A DNA stretch of 64,000 nt from positions 186,001 to 250,000 of the forward strand of contig NZ_JHVJ01000007.1 in the NCBI RefSeq assembly GCF_000620085.1, in the 5' to 3' direction. Within the stretch, counting starts at the first letter, position 1. Each line of letters begins with the position of its first letter. The translations under genes were made by a program, and so were the position numbers. The notes beneath the pieces are model-generated. The model was not told the DNA's origin. It worked only from the letters and a program-made list of their open reading frames with translations, and did not search any database. Source of the stretch: Marinobacterium jannaschii DSM 6295. GTDB lineage: Bacteria; Pseudomonadota; Gammaproteobacteria; Pseudomonadales; Balneatricaceae. Shown one piece after another: positions 10,070 through 20,119 of the stretch.

Positions 10070-12493
10070 CTAGTGCGGCTTTATTTGTTCCCGCTCAGAT
10101 TTTGCCGCTTTTTCTTTTCCTGCCACTGCTTTTTCTTTTTTTGCAGAAGCGGGTTCCGGATGATATTTGAGCGCTATCTCCAGAACTTCATCAATCCATT
10201 TTACCGGACGTATATCGATATCTGCTTTGATATTGTCAGGGATCTCTTTCAGATCACGCTCATTCTCCTGTGGAATTACCACAGTTTTAATTCCGCCGCG
10301 ATGAGCTGCCAGCAGTTTTTCTTTCAAACCGCCGATTGGCAATACCTGACCACGCAATGTGATCTCACCTGTCATAGCAACATCAGCCCGTACCGGCACG
10401 CCGGTCAGCACGGATACCAATGCAGTGCACATTCCAATACCGGCGCTTGGGCCGTCTTTAGGCGTCGCACCTTCAGGAACATGGACATGAATATCATTTT
10501 TCTCATGAAAATCCGGTGCTATACCCAGTGCTTCTGAACGGTTACGTACTACCGTCAAAGCTGCCTGGATTGACTCCTTCATTACATCGCCCAGGCTACC
10601 GGTAGTAACCTGACGCCCTTTACCTGGAACAACTGCACTTTCGATACTGAGGATATCACCGCCCACCTGAGTCCAGGCCAGACCGGTTACATGACCAATC
10701 TGATCCTTCTCTTCAGCGATGCCAAAACTGTGCTTACGCACGCCGCAGTAGTGCTCCAGCTGTTCAGGGCCAACATTGTCGTTCTGTTTTCGCCCCAACG
10801 CCAGTTCTTTTACGGCTTTTCGGCAAATTTTTGCGATTTCGCGTTCAAGATTACGAACTCCGGCCTCGCGGGTGTAATAACGGATCAAATCGCGTACAGT
10901 TTCGTCCGCTATTTCCAGCTCGTTCGCTTTCAGGCCGTTATCTTTCATCTGCTTAGGCACCAGGTAGCGGCGCGCAATATTCAGTTTTTCATCCTCGGTG
11001 TAACCCGGAATGCGGATGATCTCCATACGGTCCAGCAGAGGGCCCGGAATATTCATGGAGTTAGATGCGCAGACAAACATCACATCGGACAGATCGTAAT
11101 CCACTTCGAGGTAGTGGTCGTTGAAGCTGCTGTTCTGTTCCGGGTCCAGAACCTCCAGCAGGGCAGAGGCCGGATCGCCGCGGTGATCCATTCCCATTTT
11201 GTCGATCTCATCCAACAGGAACAGTGGGTTCTTCACACCGACCTTAGCCATCTTCTGGATCAGCTTACCCGGCATAGAACCGATGTAAGTCCGGCGATGA
11301 CCGCGGATTTCAGCTTCGTCACGCACTCCGCCCAGTGCCATACGGACATATTCACGGTTGGTCGCACGCGCAATCGATCGTCCAAGGGAGGTCTTACCAA
11401 CCCCCGGAGGCCCCACCAGACAGAGGATAGGCCCTTTCAGCTTTTTCACCCGTTTCTGTACAGCCAGATACTCCAGGATACGATCCTTCACCTCTTCCAG
11501 ACCGTAATGGTCTTCGTTGAGGATCTTCTCGGCCCGCTTCATATCATGACGGACTTTAGAGCGCTTGGCCCACGGGATCTGCAGCATCCAGTCGATATAG
11601 CCACGCACGACGGTGGCTTCGGCAGACATTGGCGACATCATCTTGAGCTTGTTCAGCTCGGCCATTGTCTTGTCGAACGCTTCCTGCGGCATTTTGGCTT
11701 CTTCGATTCGCTTCGCCAGCTCCTCGATATCACTGCCGCCGCTTTCATCCATATCGCCGAGTTCTTTCTGAATCGCCTTCATCTGCTCATTCAGGTAGTA
11801 CTCGCGCTGGCTTTTCTCCATCTGCTTTTTAACGCGGCCACGAATGCGCTTTTCAACCTCAACCAGGTCGATCTCGCCCTCCATCAGAGCCATCAGATGC
11901 TCCAGACGCTCACGATTATCGAGCATCTCAAGGATCTTCTGCTTTTCGTCGAGTTTAAGCGACATATGGGCAGCAATGGTGTCAGCCAGGCGACCTACAT
12001 CGTCGATGTTCTGCAGTGAAGAGAGGACTTCAGAAGGGATCTTCTTGTTAACCTGAACAAAGCGTTCGAACTGTTCCAGCACAGTGCGTTTGTACAACTC
12101 GTCTTCTGCGCTTTCCAGCTCAGCAATCGGCAACACACCGATGGTCGCTGTATAACACTCAGCACCATCATTTAATTCTTCAATACGGGCACGATAATCA
12201 CCCTCTACCAGAACCTTAACCGTACCGTCTGGCAGTTTCAGCATCTGCAGCACGCTGGCCACAGTACCAATAGAAAACAGATCTTCTGCTGAAGGATCGT
12301 CTTCCGACGCGTTCTTCTGTGCAATCAGCAGTATTTGTTTATCGCGACTCATCGCTAGTTCCAGGGCCTGAATCGATTTCTCACGCCCGACGAAAAGCGG
12401 AATCACCATGTGCGGGTAAACCACCACGTCCCGCAGCGGAAGAACCGGCAGCTCGGTGGTTACCTGATCTTGAATATCATCTGTATGCGCCAT
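10070..12493 (-). CDS. lon: ATP-dependent protease Lon
   Basis: An 807-residue cytosolic AAA+ serine protease that degrades misfolded and regulatory proteins. An N-terminal LON substrate-binding domain ([21 protein letters not shown], shown by [10 protein letters not shown]) is followed by a coiled linker. The AAA module has Walker [10 protein letters not shown] and Walker B LFLLDEID. The C-terminal protease has the Ser-Lys dyad in PKDGPSAGI and [11 protein letters not shown] chose the ATG at 12493 (MAHTDD) over an upstream in-frame start at 12541, since Lon proteins begin shortly before the PVLPLRD motif. A sigma-32-like promoter lies 79 nt upstream. Confidence 0.96.
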   Translation of the reverse strand: MAHTDDIQDQVTTELPVLPLRDVVVYPHMVIPLFVGREKSIQALELAMSRDKQILLIAQKNASEDDPSAEDLFSIGTVASVLQMLKLPDGTVKVLVEGDYRARIEELNDGAECYTATIGVLPIAELESAEDELYKRTVLEQFERFVQVNKKIPSEVLSSLQNIDDVGRLADTIAAHMSLKLDEKQKILEMLDNRERLEHLMALMEGEIDLVEVEKRIRGRVKKQMEKSQREYYLNEQMKAIQKELGDMDESGGSDIEELAKRIEEAKMPQEAFDKTMAELNKLKMMSPMSAEATVVRGYIDWMLQIPWAKRSKVRHDMKRAEKILNEDHYGLEEVKDRILEYLAVQKRVKKLKGPILCLVGPPGVGKTSLGRSIARATNREYVRMALGGVRDEAEIRGHRRTYIGSMPGKLIQKMAKVGVKNPLFLLDEIDKMGMDHRGDPASALLEVLDPEQNSSFNDHYLEVDYDLSDVMFVCASNSMNIPGPLLDRMEIIRIPGYTEDEKLNIARRYLVPKQMKDNGLKANELEIADETVRDLIRYYTREAGVRNLEREIAKICRKAVKELALGRKQNDNVGPEQLEHYCGVRKHSFGIAEEKDQIGHVTGLAWTQVGGDILSIESAVVPGKGRQVTTGSLGDVMKESIQAALTVVRNRSEALGIAPDFHEKNDIHVHVPEGATPKDGPSAGIGMCTALVSVLTGVPVRADVAMTGEITLRGQVLPIGGLKEKLLAAHRGGIKTVVIPQENERDLKEIPDNIKADIDIRPVKWIDEVLEIALKYHPEPASAKKEKAVAGKEKAAKSEREQIKPH

Positions 12494-12571
12494 GATGAGT
12501 GTAGCCTCTTGATGCTCGGCAACCGCCGTTCGCAGTTGCACAAAACTTGAAAAACTCTAAACGATTATTGC

Positions 12572-12601
12572 TACATGGGGATGCCGTACTTTAAATACAA
12601 G
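12572..12601 (-). promoter_or_regulatory. Heat-shock (sigma-32-type) promoter of lon
   Basis: On the minus strand CTTGTAT (12601-12595), a 14-nt spacer and CCCCATGTA (12580-12572) match the sigma-32 consensus CTTGAAA, 13-15 nt, CCCCATNT closely. Its position, 79 nt before the chosen lon ATG, fits the known heat-shock control of lon in gammaproteobacteria. Confidence 0.75.
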
Positions 12602-12705
12602 CAGTTACGGCAAAAAAACTTAAAGCTAATCCGGGAGTTAGAAGAATAATCGCTAAGCGAACACTTTCACTTATAGCAGCTAGCCAGCAGCTGCACAATG
12701 AAATT

Positions 12706-12748
12706 GTCTCCCCTGGAGACCAGAGATGACGGGCCTTTCAGGCCCGTC
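12706..12748 (-). terminator. Two hairpins downstream of nfuA
   Basis: Read on the minus strand, the nfuA 3' region first forms a 9-bp stem GACGGGCCT/AGGCCCGTC with a 3-nt loop (12728-12748). A 6-bp stem GTCTCC/GGAGAC follows (12706-12720), leading into ATTT. The U-run is weak, so this may act as a transcript-stabilising or inefficient terminator before the lon promoter region. Confidence 0.5.
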
Positions 12749-12772
12749 ACTGCAGATAGGTGGAAAACGGCC

Positions 12773-13366
12773 TTACTTGTAGTAAGCGTTTTCGGTCTGA
12801 GAGTGATCGGTGACGTCGCGTACTGCGACCAGAGAGTCAATCCGTTCTACCAGGGTTTTCTCTACCCCATCCTTCAACGTCATATCGACTGCGCTACAGC
12901 CCTGGCAACCACCACCAAAGCGAAGTACGGCAATAGAGCCCTGTTCCTCTTCAATAACTTCGATCAGGGAAACTTCACCACCGTGGGAAGCCAGCCCCGG
13001 ATTGATCTCAGAATAGAGGATATAGTTGATCTGATCGGCCAGAGGACTGTCTGCGGAAACCTTCGGCATTTTCGCATTCGGCGCCTTAATGGTCAGCTGC
13101 CCGCCCATACGGTCTTCAGAGAAGTCGATTGTCGCTTCTTCAAGATAAGGCAGACTGTTGCGCTCGACATAGACCCGGATCTTACTCAGATCGTTGCACT
13201 CATCATCTTCCACCACCTCTTCCGGGCGACAGTAGGCCAGACAGGTTTCAGCGTAAGGCGTACCCGGCTGGGTGACGAAGACCCGCACTGCAATGCCTTC
13301 TACGTCCTGCTTGGACAGCAGATCAGCAAGATATATTTCGGCGCCTTCTGTAACGGTAATGTTCAT
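12773..13366 (-). CDS. nfuA: Fe-S cluster biogenesis/carrier protein NfuA
   Basis: A 197-residue Fe-S carrier that binds a [4Fe-4S] cluster at a dimer interface and delivers it to apo-enzymes. An N-terminal degenerate A-type (HesB/IscA-like) domain (about residues 1-95) is followed by the Nfu domain with the ligand motif [14 protein letters not shown] (Cys154, Cys157). This two-domain order is that of proteobacterial NfuA. It is a single gene with its own promoter region, divergent from the MATE exporter. Confidence 0.96.
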   Translation of the reverse strand: MNITVTEGAEIYLADLLSKQDVEGIAVRVFVTQPGTPYAETCLAYCRPEEVVEDDECNDLSKIRVYVERNSLPYLEEATIDFSEDRMGGQLTIKAPNAKMPKVSADSPLADQINYILYSEINPGLASHGGEVSLIEVIEEEQGSIAVLRFGGGCQGCSAVDMTLKDGVEKTLVERIDSLVAVRDVTDHSQTENAYYK

Positions 13367-13517
13367 ATGGATATTGTCCTGTCAGACTCGTTTTTGTCCT
13401 GCCTGCAGCATACACGGAATCTAATTCCCAGTAAATTGGTCAGCTATTAAACAAAAGCCAACGAATGGCCTTTCTGATAGACTCTGCGCCTTCTTCAGGA
13501 CCGGCTGTATCTGCATA

Positions 13518-14837
13518 GTGAAACGTTACAGGACTATCTTCTCACTGGGTTTACCCATAATCGGCGGGATGCTGTCCCAAAGCGTCATTAATCTGATCGA
13601 TACCGCGATGGTCGGTTCACTGGGTGAAGCCTCACTTGCCGCCGTCGGCCTGGCCAGCTATCTCAATTTTGTTGCGGTCAGCTTCGTCCTCGGCCTGTCT
13701 TCAGCGGTACAGTCGCTGGTCGCCCGACGCCGGGGCCAGCAGCGCTTTGCTGAGATGGCCGTACCGGTTAACAGCGGGCTGCTGCTGTCGCTGCTTTTCG
13801 CCCTCCCCCTGTCACTGCTACTGATCCAGCTCTCTGCGCCGCTGACGGCATTGCTGAATCAGGATGAGGCGGTACTGGATATTGCCGAGCAATATCTCGA
13901 CTATCGGCTGCTGGGGCTGACGGCAATCGCCATGAACCTTTCTCTGCGGGGATGGTGGAACGGCACCCTCAGACCGGGGGTCTATTTACGCACGCTACTG
14001 GTGTCTCACTTGCTGAACGTTGCCATCAGCTACTGCCTGATTTTTGGCAAACTGGGCCTGCCCGCGATGGGTGCCGCCGGTGCAGGACTCGGTACTGCGC
14101 TGGCCCTTATGCTGGGCGCCGGTATCAATCTGGTGCTGGTCTGGCGGGATGGCAATCAGCAGCGCCTGCTGCGCTTTCAGGGATCGGTCCGGCGCTCTGT
14201 CGCCACAGTGCTACGACAGAGCATCCCCCATTCGACCCAGCAGGTGTTTTTTTCTGCGGCACTGATGGTGCTGTTCTGGATTATCGGCAAACTGGGCAGT
14301 GACGAGCAGGCGATTGCTCATGTGCTGATCAATCTGGCTCTGTTCCTTATCCTTCCGGCCGTCGGTATCGGCGTGGCAGCAACTTCGCTGGTCAGCGAAG
14401 CTCTGGGGAGCGGCGATACCCGGCGAGCCCGGCAGACCGGCTGGGACGCTGTGAACACAGCACTGATGCTGCTACTACTCCTGAGCCTGCCCATGTGGCT
14501 GATCCCTGAAGCGCTACTGGGATTATTCCTGCACTCGGCGTCACTGGTAGAACAGGCAGCACCTCTGCTACAGATCACCGGCCTGGCAATCTGCCTGGAT
14601 TGTGCTGCCCTGGTGCTGACACAGGCCTTGCTGGGTGCCGGGGCGAACCGCCTGGTTATGTTTATTACGACCAGCGGTCAATGGTGTTTTTATCTGCCTC
14701 TGGCCTGGCTTGCCGGGCCACAGTTTGGCTGGGGACTGACCGGGATCTGGATAGTACAGCTGATCCACCGCTGCCTGTCGTCGGTCGCCTTCATCTATAT
14801 CTGGGCCAGGGGAGACTGGAGTAACATCAGGATATAG
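13518..14837 (+). CDS. MATE-family efflux transporter (DinF/NorM-like)
   Basis: A 439-residue inner-membrane exporter of the multi-antimicrobial extrusion family, probably a cation- or drug-proton antiporter. About twelve hydrophobic helices form two homologous halves. The N-terminus FSLGLPIIGGMLSQSVINLIDTAMVGSLG and the repeated half at about residue 235 (SIPHSTQQVFFSAALMVLFWIIG) are typical MatE domains. The start is GTG (13518) with a poor ribosome site. Some features are DinF-like, but the substrate cannot be assigned. It is a single gene. Confidence 0.85.
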   Translation: MKRYRTIFSLGLPIIGGMLSQSVINLIDTAMVGSLGEASLAAVGLASYLNFVAVSFVLGLSSAVQSLVARRRGQQRFAEMAVPVNSGLLLSLLFALPLSLLLIQLSAPLTALLNQDEAVLDIAEQYLDYRLLGLTAIAMNLSLRGWWNGTLRPGVYLRTLLVSHLLNVAISYCLIFGKLGLPAMGAAGAGLGTALALMLGAGINLVLVWRDGNQQRLLRFQGSVRRSVATVLRQSIPHSTQQVFFSAALMVLFWIIGKLGSDEQAIAHVLINLALFLILPAVGIGVAATSLVSEALGSGDTRRARQTGWDAVNTALMLLLLLSLPMWLIPEALLGLFLHSASLVEQAAPLLQITGLAICLDCAALVLTQALLGAGANRLVMFITTSGQWCFYLPLAWLAGPQFGWGLTGIWIVQLIHRCLSSVAFIYIWARGDWSNIRI

Positions 14838-15007
14838 CAAAGCGGCATAAGGACAGGGCTCTGCCAATCAATGCCAAAGATCGCCTCGGGCTTCCGACGC
14901 CAAGCTTTGATAGACTTAGAAATCTGGATGAGGCCTCACAATTAGAATCACACCAGCTTGGCAAGTGATCAGATTCCCCATAATCGGATAGTTTTTCGGG
15001 CGCATTG

Positions 15008-16183
15008 ATGGAAGAGCACAACCTGGTTTTTTCGTTTTTTCTGATTTTCACCGGTGCAGCCGTTCTGGCATCGGTCGCACTCTATACCCGCCAGCCACTG
15101 CTGGTCGCTTATATAGTCCTGGGGGCCATACTGGGGCCTTACGGTATGGAGCTGGTCACCGACACCCGGCTGCTCTCTGAGATCTCCCATATCGGGATCA
15201 TTTTCCTGCTGTTCCTGCTCGGTCTCGATATGCAGCCATCGCACCTGGTGCATATGCTGAAAAAGGCTACCCTGGTCGCCGTGGGAAGCTCGGCAGTGTT
15301 TCTCGCACTGGGCTACGGTGTTGGTATTGGGTTTGGCTATACCCAAACAGAGTCACTGATTATCGGTGCCGCCCTGATGTTCTCCAGTACCATTATCGGT
15401 ATCAAGCTGCTGCCGACAACCGTACTGCATCACCGCCACACCGGTGAACTGGTGGTGGGCCTGCTGCTGTTGCAGGATGTGATTGCCATTATCGTGTTGC
15501 TGTTCCTTTCCAGCGGAGATAACGGTGACAGCGGTCCGTCCTGGATGATCTATCTGAAGACATTGTTTGCACTGCCGCTCATCATCATCAGCGCCTTCGC
15601 CTTCGTTAAATATGTTCTGCTTAAGCTGATTCTGCGCTTCGACCGCTTCCATGAGTATATCTTCCTGCTGGCAATCGGCTGGTGCCTGGGCCTGGCAGAG
15701 ATCGCACAACTGATGGGACTGTCGGCCGAAATGGGCGCTTTTACCGCAGGCGTGGCATTGGCAACCAGCCCAATATCACAGTACATCGCCACCAGCCTGA
15801 AGCCATTGCGTGACTTCTTCCTGATTCTGTTTTTCTTCTCGATCGGAGCCAGCTTCAACCTCGGACTGGTTGAACAGATACTACTGCCATCGATCATTCT
15901 GGCGATGCTGGTGCTGAGCCTGAAACCGGTGATCTTCCGTTACCTGCTCAGCAGTATCTCGGAGTCGCCAAAGCTGGCCTGGGAGGTAGGGTTTCGTCTG
16001 GGACAGATCAGTGAGTTCTCACTGCTAATCGCCTATATCTCCACCAGCGCCCTGCTGATTGGTGAAGAGGCATCGCATGTTATCCAGGCGACTGCCATTC
16101 TGACCTTCCTGCTGTCAACCTACGTGGTGATCTTCAACTACCCGTCGCCTATCGCTGCGTCGGACCGGTTACGCCGGGATTGA
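15008..16183 (+). CDS. CPA2-family cation:proton antiporter (KefB-type membrane domain only)
   Basis: A 391-residue membrane protein with the Na+/H+-exchanger fold of the KefB/KefC/YbaL group. It has about 11-12 helices and the family segments QPLLVAYIVLGAILGPYG, LLLFLLGLDMQPSHL (ion-binding Asp) and LLLQDVIAIIVLL. It ends without the cytosolic RCK/TrkA-N domain that KefB/C carry, so glutathione/NAD gating is not expected. The ATG at 15008 overlaps a TTG at 15005, and the ribosome site is weak. Substrate (K+ or Na+) is unknown. Confidence 0.85.
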   Translation: MEEHNLVFSFFLIFTGAAVLASVALYTRQPLLVAYIVLGAILGPYGMELVTDTRLLSEISHIGIIFLLFLLGLDMQPSHLVHMLKKATLVAVGSSAVFLALGYGVGIGFGYTQTESLIIGAALMFSSTIIGIKLLPTTVLHHRHTGELVVGLLLLQDVIAIIVLLFLSSGDNGDSGPSWMIYLKTLFALPLIIISAFAFVKYVLLKLILRFDRFHEYIFLLAIGWCLGLAEIAQLMGLSAEMGAFTAGVALATSPISQYIATSLKPLRDFFLILFFFSIGASFNLGLVEQILLPSIILAMLVLSLKPVIFRYLLSSISESPKLAWEVGFRLGQISEFSLLIAYISTSALLIGEEASHVIQATAILTFLLSTYVVIFNYPSPIAASDRLRRD

Positions 16184-16247
16184 TACGGTCACCTGCTGGC
16201 AACAGGCTCAAGGCGGCAGCCAATGCGGCAACCGCCCTGCCCGTTAA

Positions 16248-17237
16248 TCAGTAGGCGCTGCGATTGCGTTGCTGCCACATCTGTTCAGCCTGGTGCAGCC
16301 GCTGCGTGTCGCTGTCATCCCCTCCGCGCAGCAGCTTAAGCGCCAGTGCCAGGGTTGAGACAATCGCCTTTTCACCGTAGGGATGATCCGACTCACCGCG
16401 CCAGAGCTTAATCAGCGCCGCAGGGTCCAGTGCTTTCTCATTAAGGAAGCGCCGTTCCACGATCCGCGGCCACTCCTCTTCACTGGCCTCCCCCGCAATG
16501 ATCCACTGCAGAGTGCTCTCACCATCCGGCTTTGCCTCGGCTTCGCCGCCATCTCCCTTGATAATCAGGTTCCGCTGCATACCCAGAATCTGGGCCGCTT
16601 TCTGGCGCATCGGGCCGTAAGGCGGATGGAAGACACCGGCAATGCTGCACTCGCTGTCGAGCGGATTCAGAATCCGGCAAAGCGTATGCACCGGCGAGCG
16701 CAGCCCCATAATGGAACGCAACTGAATAATCTCACCCAGCGGTGCACAGAGCTGGTCGATCGACATATAGGCAAAGTTACGCTGCTGCAGCTGCTCAGCG
16801 ACCTGCCGCCAGTCGTCACAGGTGGTAAGGCCGAACATCGATAGCATATCTTCCGAATACAACCGTGAAGGCGTATGCCCCCGGGCTCCGTGCATAAAGA
16901 TGCGATAGCCATTCTCTGCAAGGCATAGGGCAACCAGCAAAAACCAGGGATGACGACGCTTCTTACCGGAATAGCAGGACCAGTCCAGATCGGCAGTAAG
17001 ATCCTGCGGCGCGCTGTAACGTTCTCGCACCGCTTCGGCAAAGCCGGCCAGTTCCTGGGGTTCTTCCTCTTTGACCCGCAGCAGCATCATAAAAGCCCCC
17101 AGCTGCTCCGGCTCCACCTGATCATCCAGTATCATGCCCATTGCATCCCGGGCTTCCTCCCGGTTTAGGGAACGACTTCCCTGCTTGCCTTTACCTAAGA
17201 TACGCACATAGGGCGCGAACGGATGCTCCTGACTCAT
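16248..17237 (-). CDS. TrpD2/YbiB-like glycosyltransferase-family protein
   Basis: A 329-residue relative of anthranilate phosphoribosyltransferase (glycosyltransferase family 3 fold). Features include the helical N-terminus with LNREEARDAMGMILD, AFMMLLRVKEEEPQELAGF and the later GEIIQLRSIMGLRSPVHTLCRILNP, typical of the YbiB/TrpD2 branch. That branch binds DNA/RNA in E. coli and is not a tryptophan enzyme. The GTGGD-type PRPP loop of true TrpD is not seen. It is divergent from cobS, with about 60 nt between starts. The cellular role is not known. Confidence 0.82.
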   Translation of the reverse strand: MSQEHPFAPYVRILGKGKQGSRSLNREEARDAMGMILDDQVEPEQLGAFMMLLRVKEEEPQELAGFAEAVRERYSAPQDLTADLDWSCYSGKKRRHPWFLLVALCLAENGYRIFMHGARGHTPSRLYSEDMLSMFGLTTCDDWRQVAEQLQQRNFAYMSIDQLCAPLGEIIQLRSIMGLRSPVHTLCRILNPLDSECSIAGVFHPPYGPMRQKAAQILGMQRNLIIKGDGGEAEAKPDGESTLQWIIAGEASEEEWPRIVERRFLNEKALDPAALIKLWRGESDHPYGEKAIVSTLALALKLLRGGDDSDTQRLHQAEQMWQQRNRSAY

Positions 17238-17300
17238 AGACCTGCCTTATTGATTACACTAGAGTTAGCGTCCTCACTATACACCGATCCGCCACCTGCG

Positions 17301-18062
17301 ATGAAATACCAGCTCAACCTGTTCTTTAACGCCCTGACCTTTTACAGCCGCCTGCCCGCTCCGGGATGGGTCGAGTATTCCGATCGTAACCTGCAACGCA
17401 GCGCCCCCTATATCAGCTGGGTCGGTTTGCTGATCGGCGCCCTTGCCGCCTTCAGTTACTGGCTCAGCACCCGGGTACTGCCAGAGGATATCGCCATCGT
17501 GCTGTCGATGATGGTGACGCTCTGGGCCACTGGTGCTTTTCATGAAGACGGCCTGGCAGACTGCGTTGACGGCCTGGGAGGCGGCTGGACTACGGAGCGG
17601 GTCCTGGAGATTATGAAGGATTCCAGGGTGGGCAGTTATGGCGTCATTGCCCTGATCATCGCGCTGCTGATGAAATTTCAGGCCCTGAGCCATATCAGCC
17701 TACTTATTCCTGTACTGCTGCTGAGCCATTGCCTGAGCCGTTTTATCGCCCTCAGCCTGATGTACACCGAACCCTATGTCCGCAGTCACGACAGTAAGGC
17801 CGGGCGAGCCACCACAACACCGGATACAGTGACTCTGTTGACCGCGTTGCTGCCGGTAGCCTTCTGTTTTCTGCTATTACAATGGCAGGCTCTGCTGGTG
17901 CTGGCACCACTGCTGCTGCTACGCCAGTGGCTGGTCGGGCTTTTCCGCCGCCGGATCGGGGGCTACACCGGGGATTGCCTCGGAGCCTGCCAGCAACTAA
18001 GCGAGATCCTGATCTACCTGTTTTTCTGCCTGCCCTGGTTTCTAGTCCCTGCCGGCAGCTGA
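17301..18062 (+). CDS. cobS: Adenosylcobinamide-GDP ribazoletransferase (cobalamin synthase)
   Basis: A 253-residue integral membrane enzyme joining adenosylcobinamide-GDP and alpha-ribazole (phosphate), the last step of cobalamin nucleotide-loop assembly. It has multiple helices and the CobS signatures FHEDGLADCVDGLGGG, EIMKDSRVGSYG and RRIGGYTGDCLGACQQ. I chose ATG 17301 (MKYQLNLFF) because the frame upstream would overlap the divergent ybiB-like gene. No cobU, cobT, cobC or cobalamin riboswitch is adjacent, so this copy stands alone here. It may serve cobinamide salvage with partners elsewhere. Confidence 0.92.
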   Translation: MKYQLNLFFNALTFYSRLPAPGWVEYSDRNLQRSAPYISWVGLLIGALAAFSYWLSTRVLPEDIAIVLSMMVTLWATGAFHEDGLADCVDGLGGGWTTERVLEIMKDSRVGSYGVIALIIALLMKFQALSHISLLIPVLLLSHCLSRFIALSLMYTEPYVRSHDSKAGRATTTPDTVTLLTALLPVAFCFLLLQWQALLVLAPLLLLRQWLVGLFRRRIGGYTGDCLGACQQLSEILIYLFFCLPWFLVPAGS

Positions 18063-18095
18063 TAGAATGCGCCGCTTGTTATTCCGGAGTCTCCC

Positions 18096-19445
18096 ATGAA
18101 GCGAAGTCGAGTGCAGTTTGGCCGCCCCAAGAAAGCCAGCCCTAAAAACATCACCAGCGAACCCTTTCAGCTGGATATTGACGGGCTGAGCCACGAGGGA
18201 CGAGGCATCGGCCGCCATAACGGCAAGACCTGCTTCGTCACTAATGCGCTGCCTGGGGAGACGGTTATGGCCCGGATCACCCAGACGCACCGCCGCTACG
18301 ATGAGGCGGAATGCATCGAGGTGATCACCGCCTCAGCGGATCGCATCGACCCGGTTTGCGCGTACTATGGCACCTGCGGCGGCTGTAACCTGCAGCACCT
18401 CAAACATGACGCTCAGATTGAAGCGAAACAGGCGCTTGTACTGGATCAGCTGAACCGGCTCGGCAAAGTATCGCCGCTGGAGATTGAGCCCGCCATTGAG
18501 TCAACAACGCTGCACTACCGGCGCAGTGCCCGGGTCGGCATCAACCAGCTGCAGCGGGATGGCAGCCCGATTGTCGGCTTCCGTCGCCGCAACAGCAGCA
18601 AGCTGGTCCAGATAGACCAGTGTCCGGTGTTACTGCCAGCTGCGGAACGGTTACTGCAGGCGTTGCCGCAGCTACTGGCTCAGAGTGACAATTTCAAGGG
18701 CATCACCCACGCGGAAATCACTCTGGGTGACAGAGAATACGCCCTGACCCTGCGCATCAAGCAATCCCCCTCTCCGGCACTGATCGAAAGTATCAGGGTC
18801 AAGGCGGAAGCTCTGGGCTTCCGCCTCTATATCGATAACGGTAACAGCACCACGGCAGTGGCAGCAGAGGCAGAACTCAGCTACCAGCTCACCGATCCGG
18901 CGCAAACGCTCAGCTTTCGCCCTGGCGATTTCCTGCAGGTCAACGCCGAGGTCAATAAGGCCATGATCAGCCGGGCGATCCAGTGGCTCGCCCCGACGGC
19001 AGAGGACCGCATACTGGATCTGTTTTGTGGCATCGGCAACTTCACCCTGCCACTGGCAGCCAGAGCAGGGGCTGTTGTCGGCGTCGAAGGCAGTGCCGAG
19101 ATGGTACAGCGCGCCACGGACAATGCCGAAAACAACAGTCTGGGCAACTGCAGCTTCTATCGGGCAGACCTCAGTACCGACCTGAGCCGGCACGACTGGT
19201 ACCAACAGGGATTTACCAAGATCCTGCTTGATCCGCCGCGCACCGGTGCCCTGGAAGCGATCCGCCAGCTCGCGCACTACAATGCCCGCGAGCTGCTTTA
19301 CGTATCCTGTAATCCCGCCGCGCTGGCAAGGGACGCGGCCGAGCTGGCTGCACTGGGGTATGTGATGGAGAAGTTCTGCGTCATGGACATGTTTCCGCAA
19401 ACAGCCCATGTTGAGTCTCTGGCCCTGTTCCGGAAAGCCCGATGA
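18096..19445 (+). CDS. rlmD: 23S rRNA (uracil-1939-C5) methyltransferase RlmD (RumA)
   Basis: A 449-residue SAM-dependent methyltransferase making m5U1939 in 23S rRNA. It has an N-terminal TRAM domain (about residues 22-80) and an Fe-S site CAYYGTCGGC plus a later Cys in IDQCPVL, matching the four ligands of RumA. The C-terminal Rossmann methyltransferase has DLFCGIGNFTLPLA, LLDPPRTGA and the catalytic Cys in YVSCNPAALARD. The stop overlaps the rluA start by 4 nt, so the two rRNA-modification genes are coupled. Confidence 0.95.
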   Translation: MKRSRVQFGRPKKASPKNITSEPFQLDIDGLSHEGRGIGRHNGKTCFVTNALPGETVMARITQTHRRYDEAECIEVITASADRIDPVCAYYGTCGGCNLQHLKHDAQIEAKQALVLDQLNRLGKVSPLEIEPAIESTTLHYRRSARVGINQLQRDGSPIVGFRRRNSSKLVQIDQCPVLLPAAERLLQALPQLLAQSDNFKGITHAEITLGDREYALTLRIKQSPSPALIESIRVKAEALGFRLYIDNGNSTTAVAAEAELSYQLTDPAQTLSFRPGDFLQVNAEVNKAMISRAIQWLAPTAEDRILDLFCGIGNFTLPLAARAGAVVGVEGSAEMVQRATDNAENNSLGNCSFYRADLSTDLSRHDWYQQGFTKILLDPPRTGALEAIRQLAHYNARELLYVSCNPAALARDAAELAALGYVMEKFCVMDMFPQTAHVESLALFRKAR

Positions 19446-20065
19446 CGATAGAAGTGCTATACAGCGACAGCTCGCTGGTGGTGGTTAACAAACCCTGCGA
19501 CATGCTTTCGGTGCCGGGACGCGGGCCTGATAAACAGGACTGCCTGATTAAGCGGATTCAGCAACAGTTTCCCACCGCGCGCATCGTACACCGGCTGGAC
19601 TACGCCACCTCCGGCGTGATGGTACTGGCCCTGAGTGCAGCCAGCCATCGCGCCCTGAGCATCGCATTTCAGAATCGCCAGACGGACAAGGCCTATCAGG
19701 CGGTCGTCGCCGGCGAAGTCCGGGAAAGCCATGGCGAGATTGAACTGCCATTGATCTGTGACTGGGAAAAGCGGCCATTACAAAAGGTCTGTTACGAGCA
19801 CGGTAAGGCAGCTCTGACCCGCTGGCAACGCCTGGATAGTGAAGCGGGCAATAGTCGCCTGAAGCTTATCCCGGTTACCGGTCGTTCACACCAGCTCAGG
19901 GTTCATAGCCTGGAGATGGGGCACCCGATCATTGGCGATCGCTTCTATGCACCGCCGGAGATCCAGCAGCAAAGCCCCCGCCTGTTGCTTCATGCCGAGT
20001 ACCTGCAGTTTCCGCACCCGGACAGCGGTGAAGCAATATCGATTGAAGCGCCCTGTCCGTTTTAG
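19442..20065 (+). CDS. rluA: Dual-specificity RNA pseudouridine synthase RluA
   Basis: A 207-residue RluA-type enzyme, known for modifying 23S rRNA U746 and U32 of some tRNAs. It has the catalytic motif HRLDYATSG with the active Asp (about residue 58), plus LPLICDWEKRPLQKVCYE, GRSHQLRVH and LGHP-like MGHPIIGDRFYA. All follow E. coli RluA closely, and the size matches (219). There is no S4 domain, as in RluA itself. It overlaps the end of rlmD by 4 nt. Confidence 0.92.
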   Translation: MTIEVLYSDSSLVVVNKPCDMLSVPGRGPDKQDCLIKRIQQQFPTARIVHRLDYATSGVMVLALSAASHRALSIAFQNRQTDKAYQAVVAGEVRESHGEIELPLICDWEKRPLQKVCYEHGKAALTRWQRLDSEAGNSRLKLIPVTGRSHQLRVHSLEMGHPIIGDRFYAPPEIQQQSPRLLLHAEYLQFPHPDSGEAISIEAPCPF

Positions 20066-20119
20066 GCCTCTGTTGCGGACAGGACGAGACCGGCCTCCCG
20101 CACAGTGTAGCCGCCGCGG

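Noticed and set aside
10691..12019. 442-codon plus-strand frame opposite lon
   Set aside because: It is antisense to the strongly conserved lon coding frame, with His/Phe/Leu-rich composition typical of a shadow.
12698..13450. 250-codon plus-strand frame opposite nfuA
   Set aside because: It is antisense to nfuA and begins inside the nfuA terminator hairpins; no family match.
16248..17237. Reading this gene as trpD of tryptophan synthesis
   Set aside because: The PRPP-binding GTGGD loop is absent, the sequence follows the YbiB/TrpD2 branch, and no trp genes are near.
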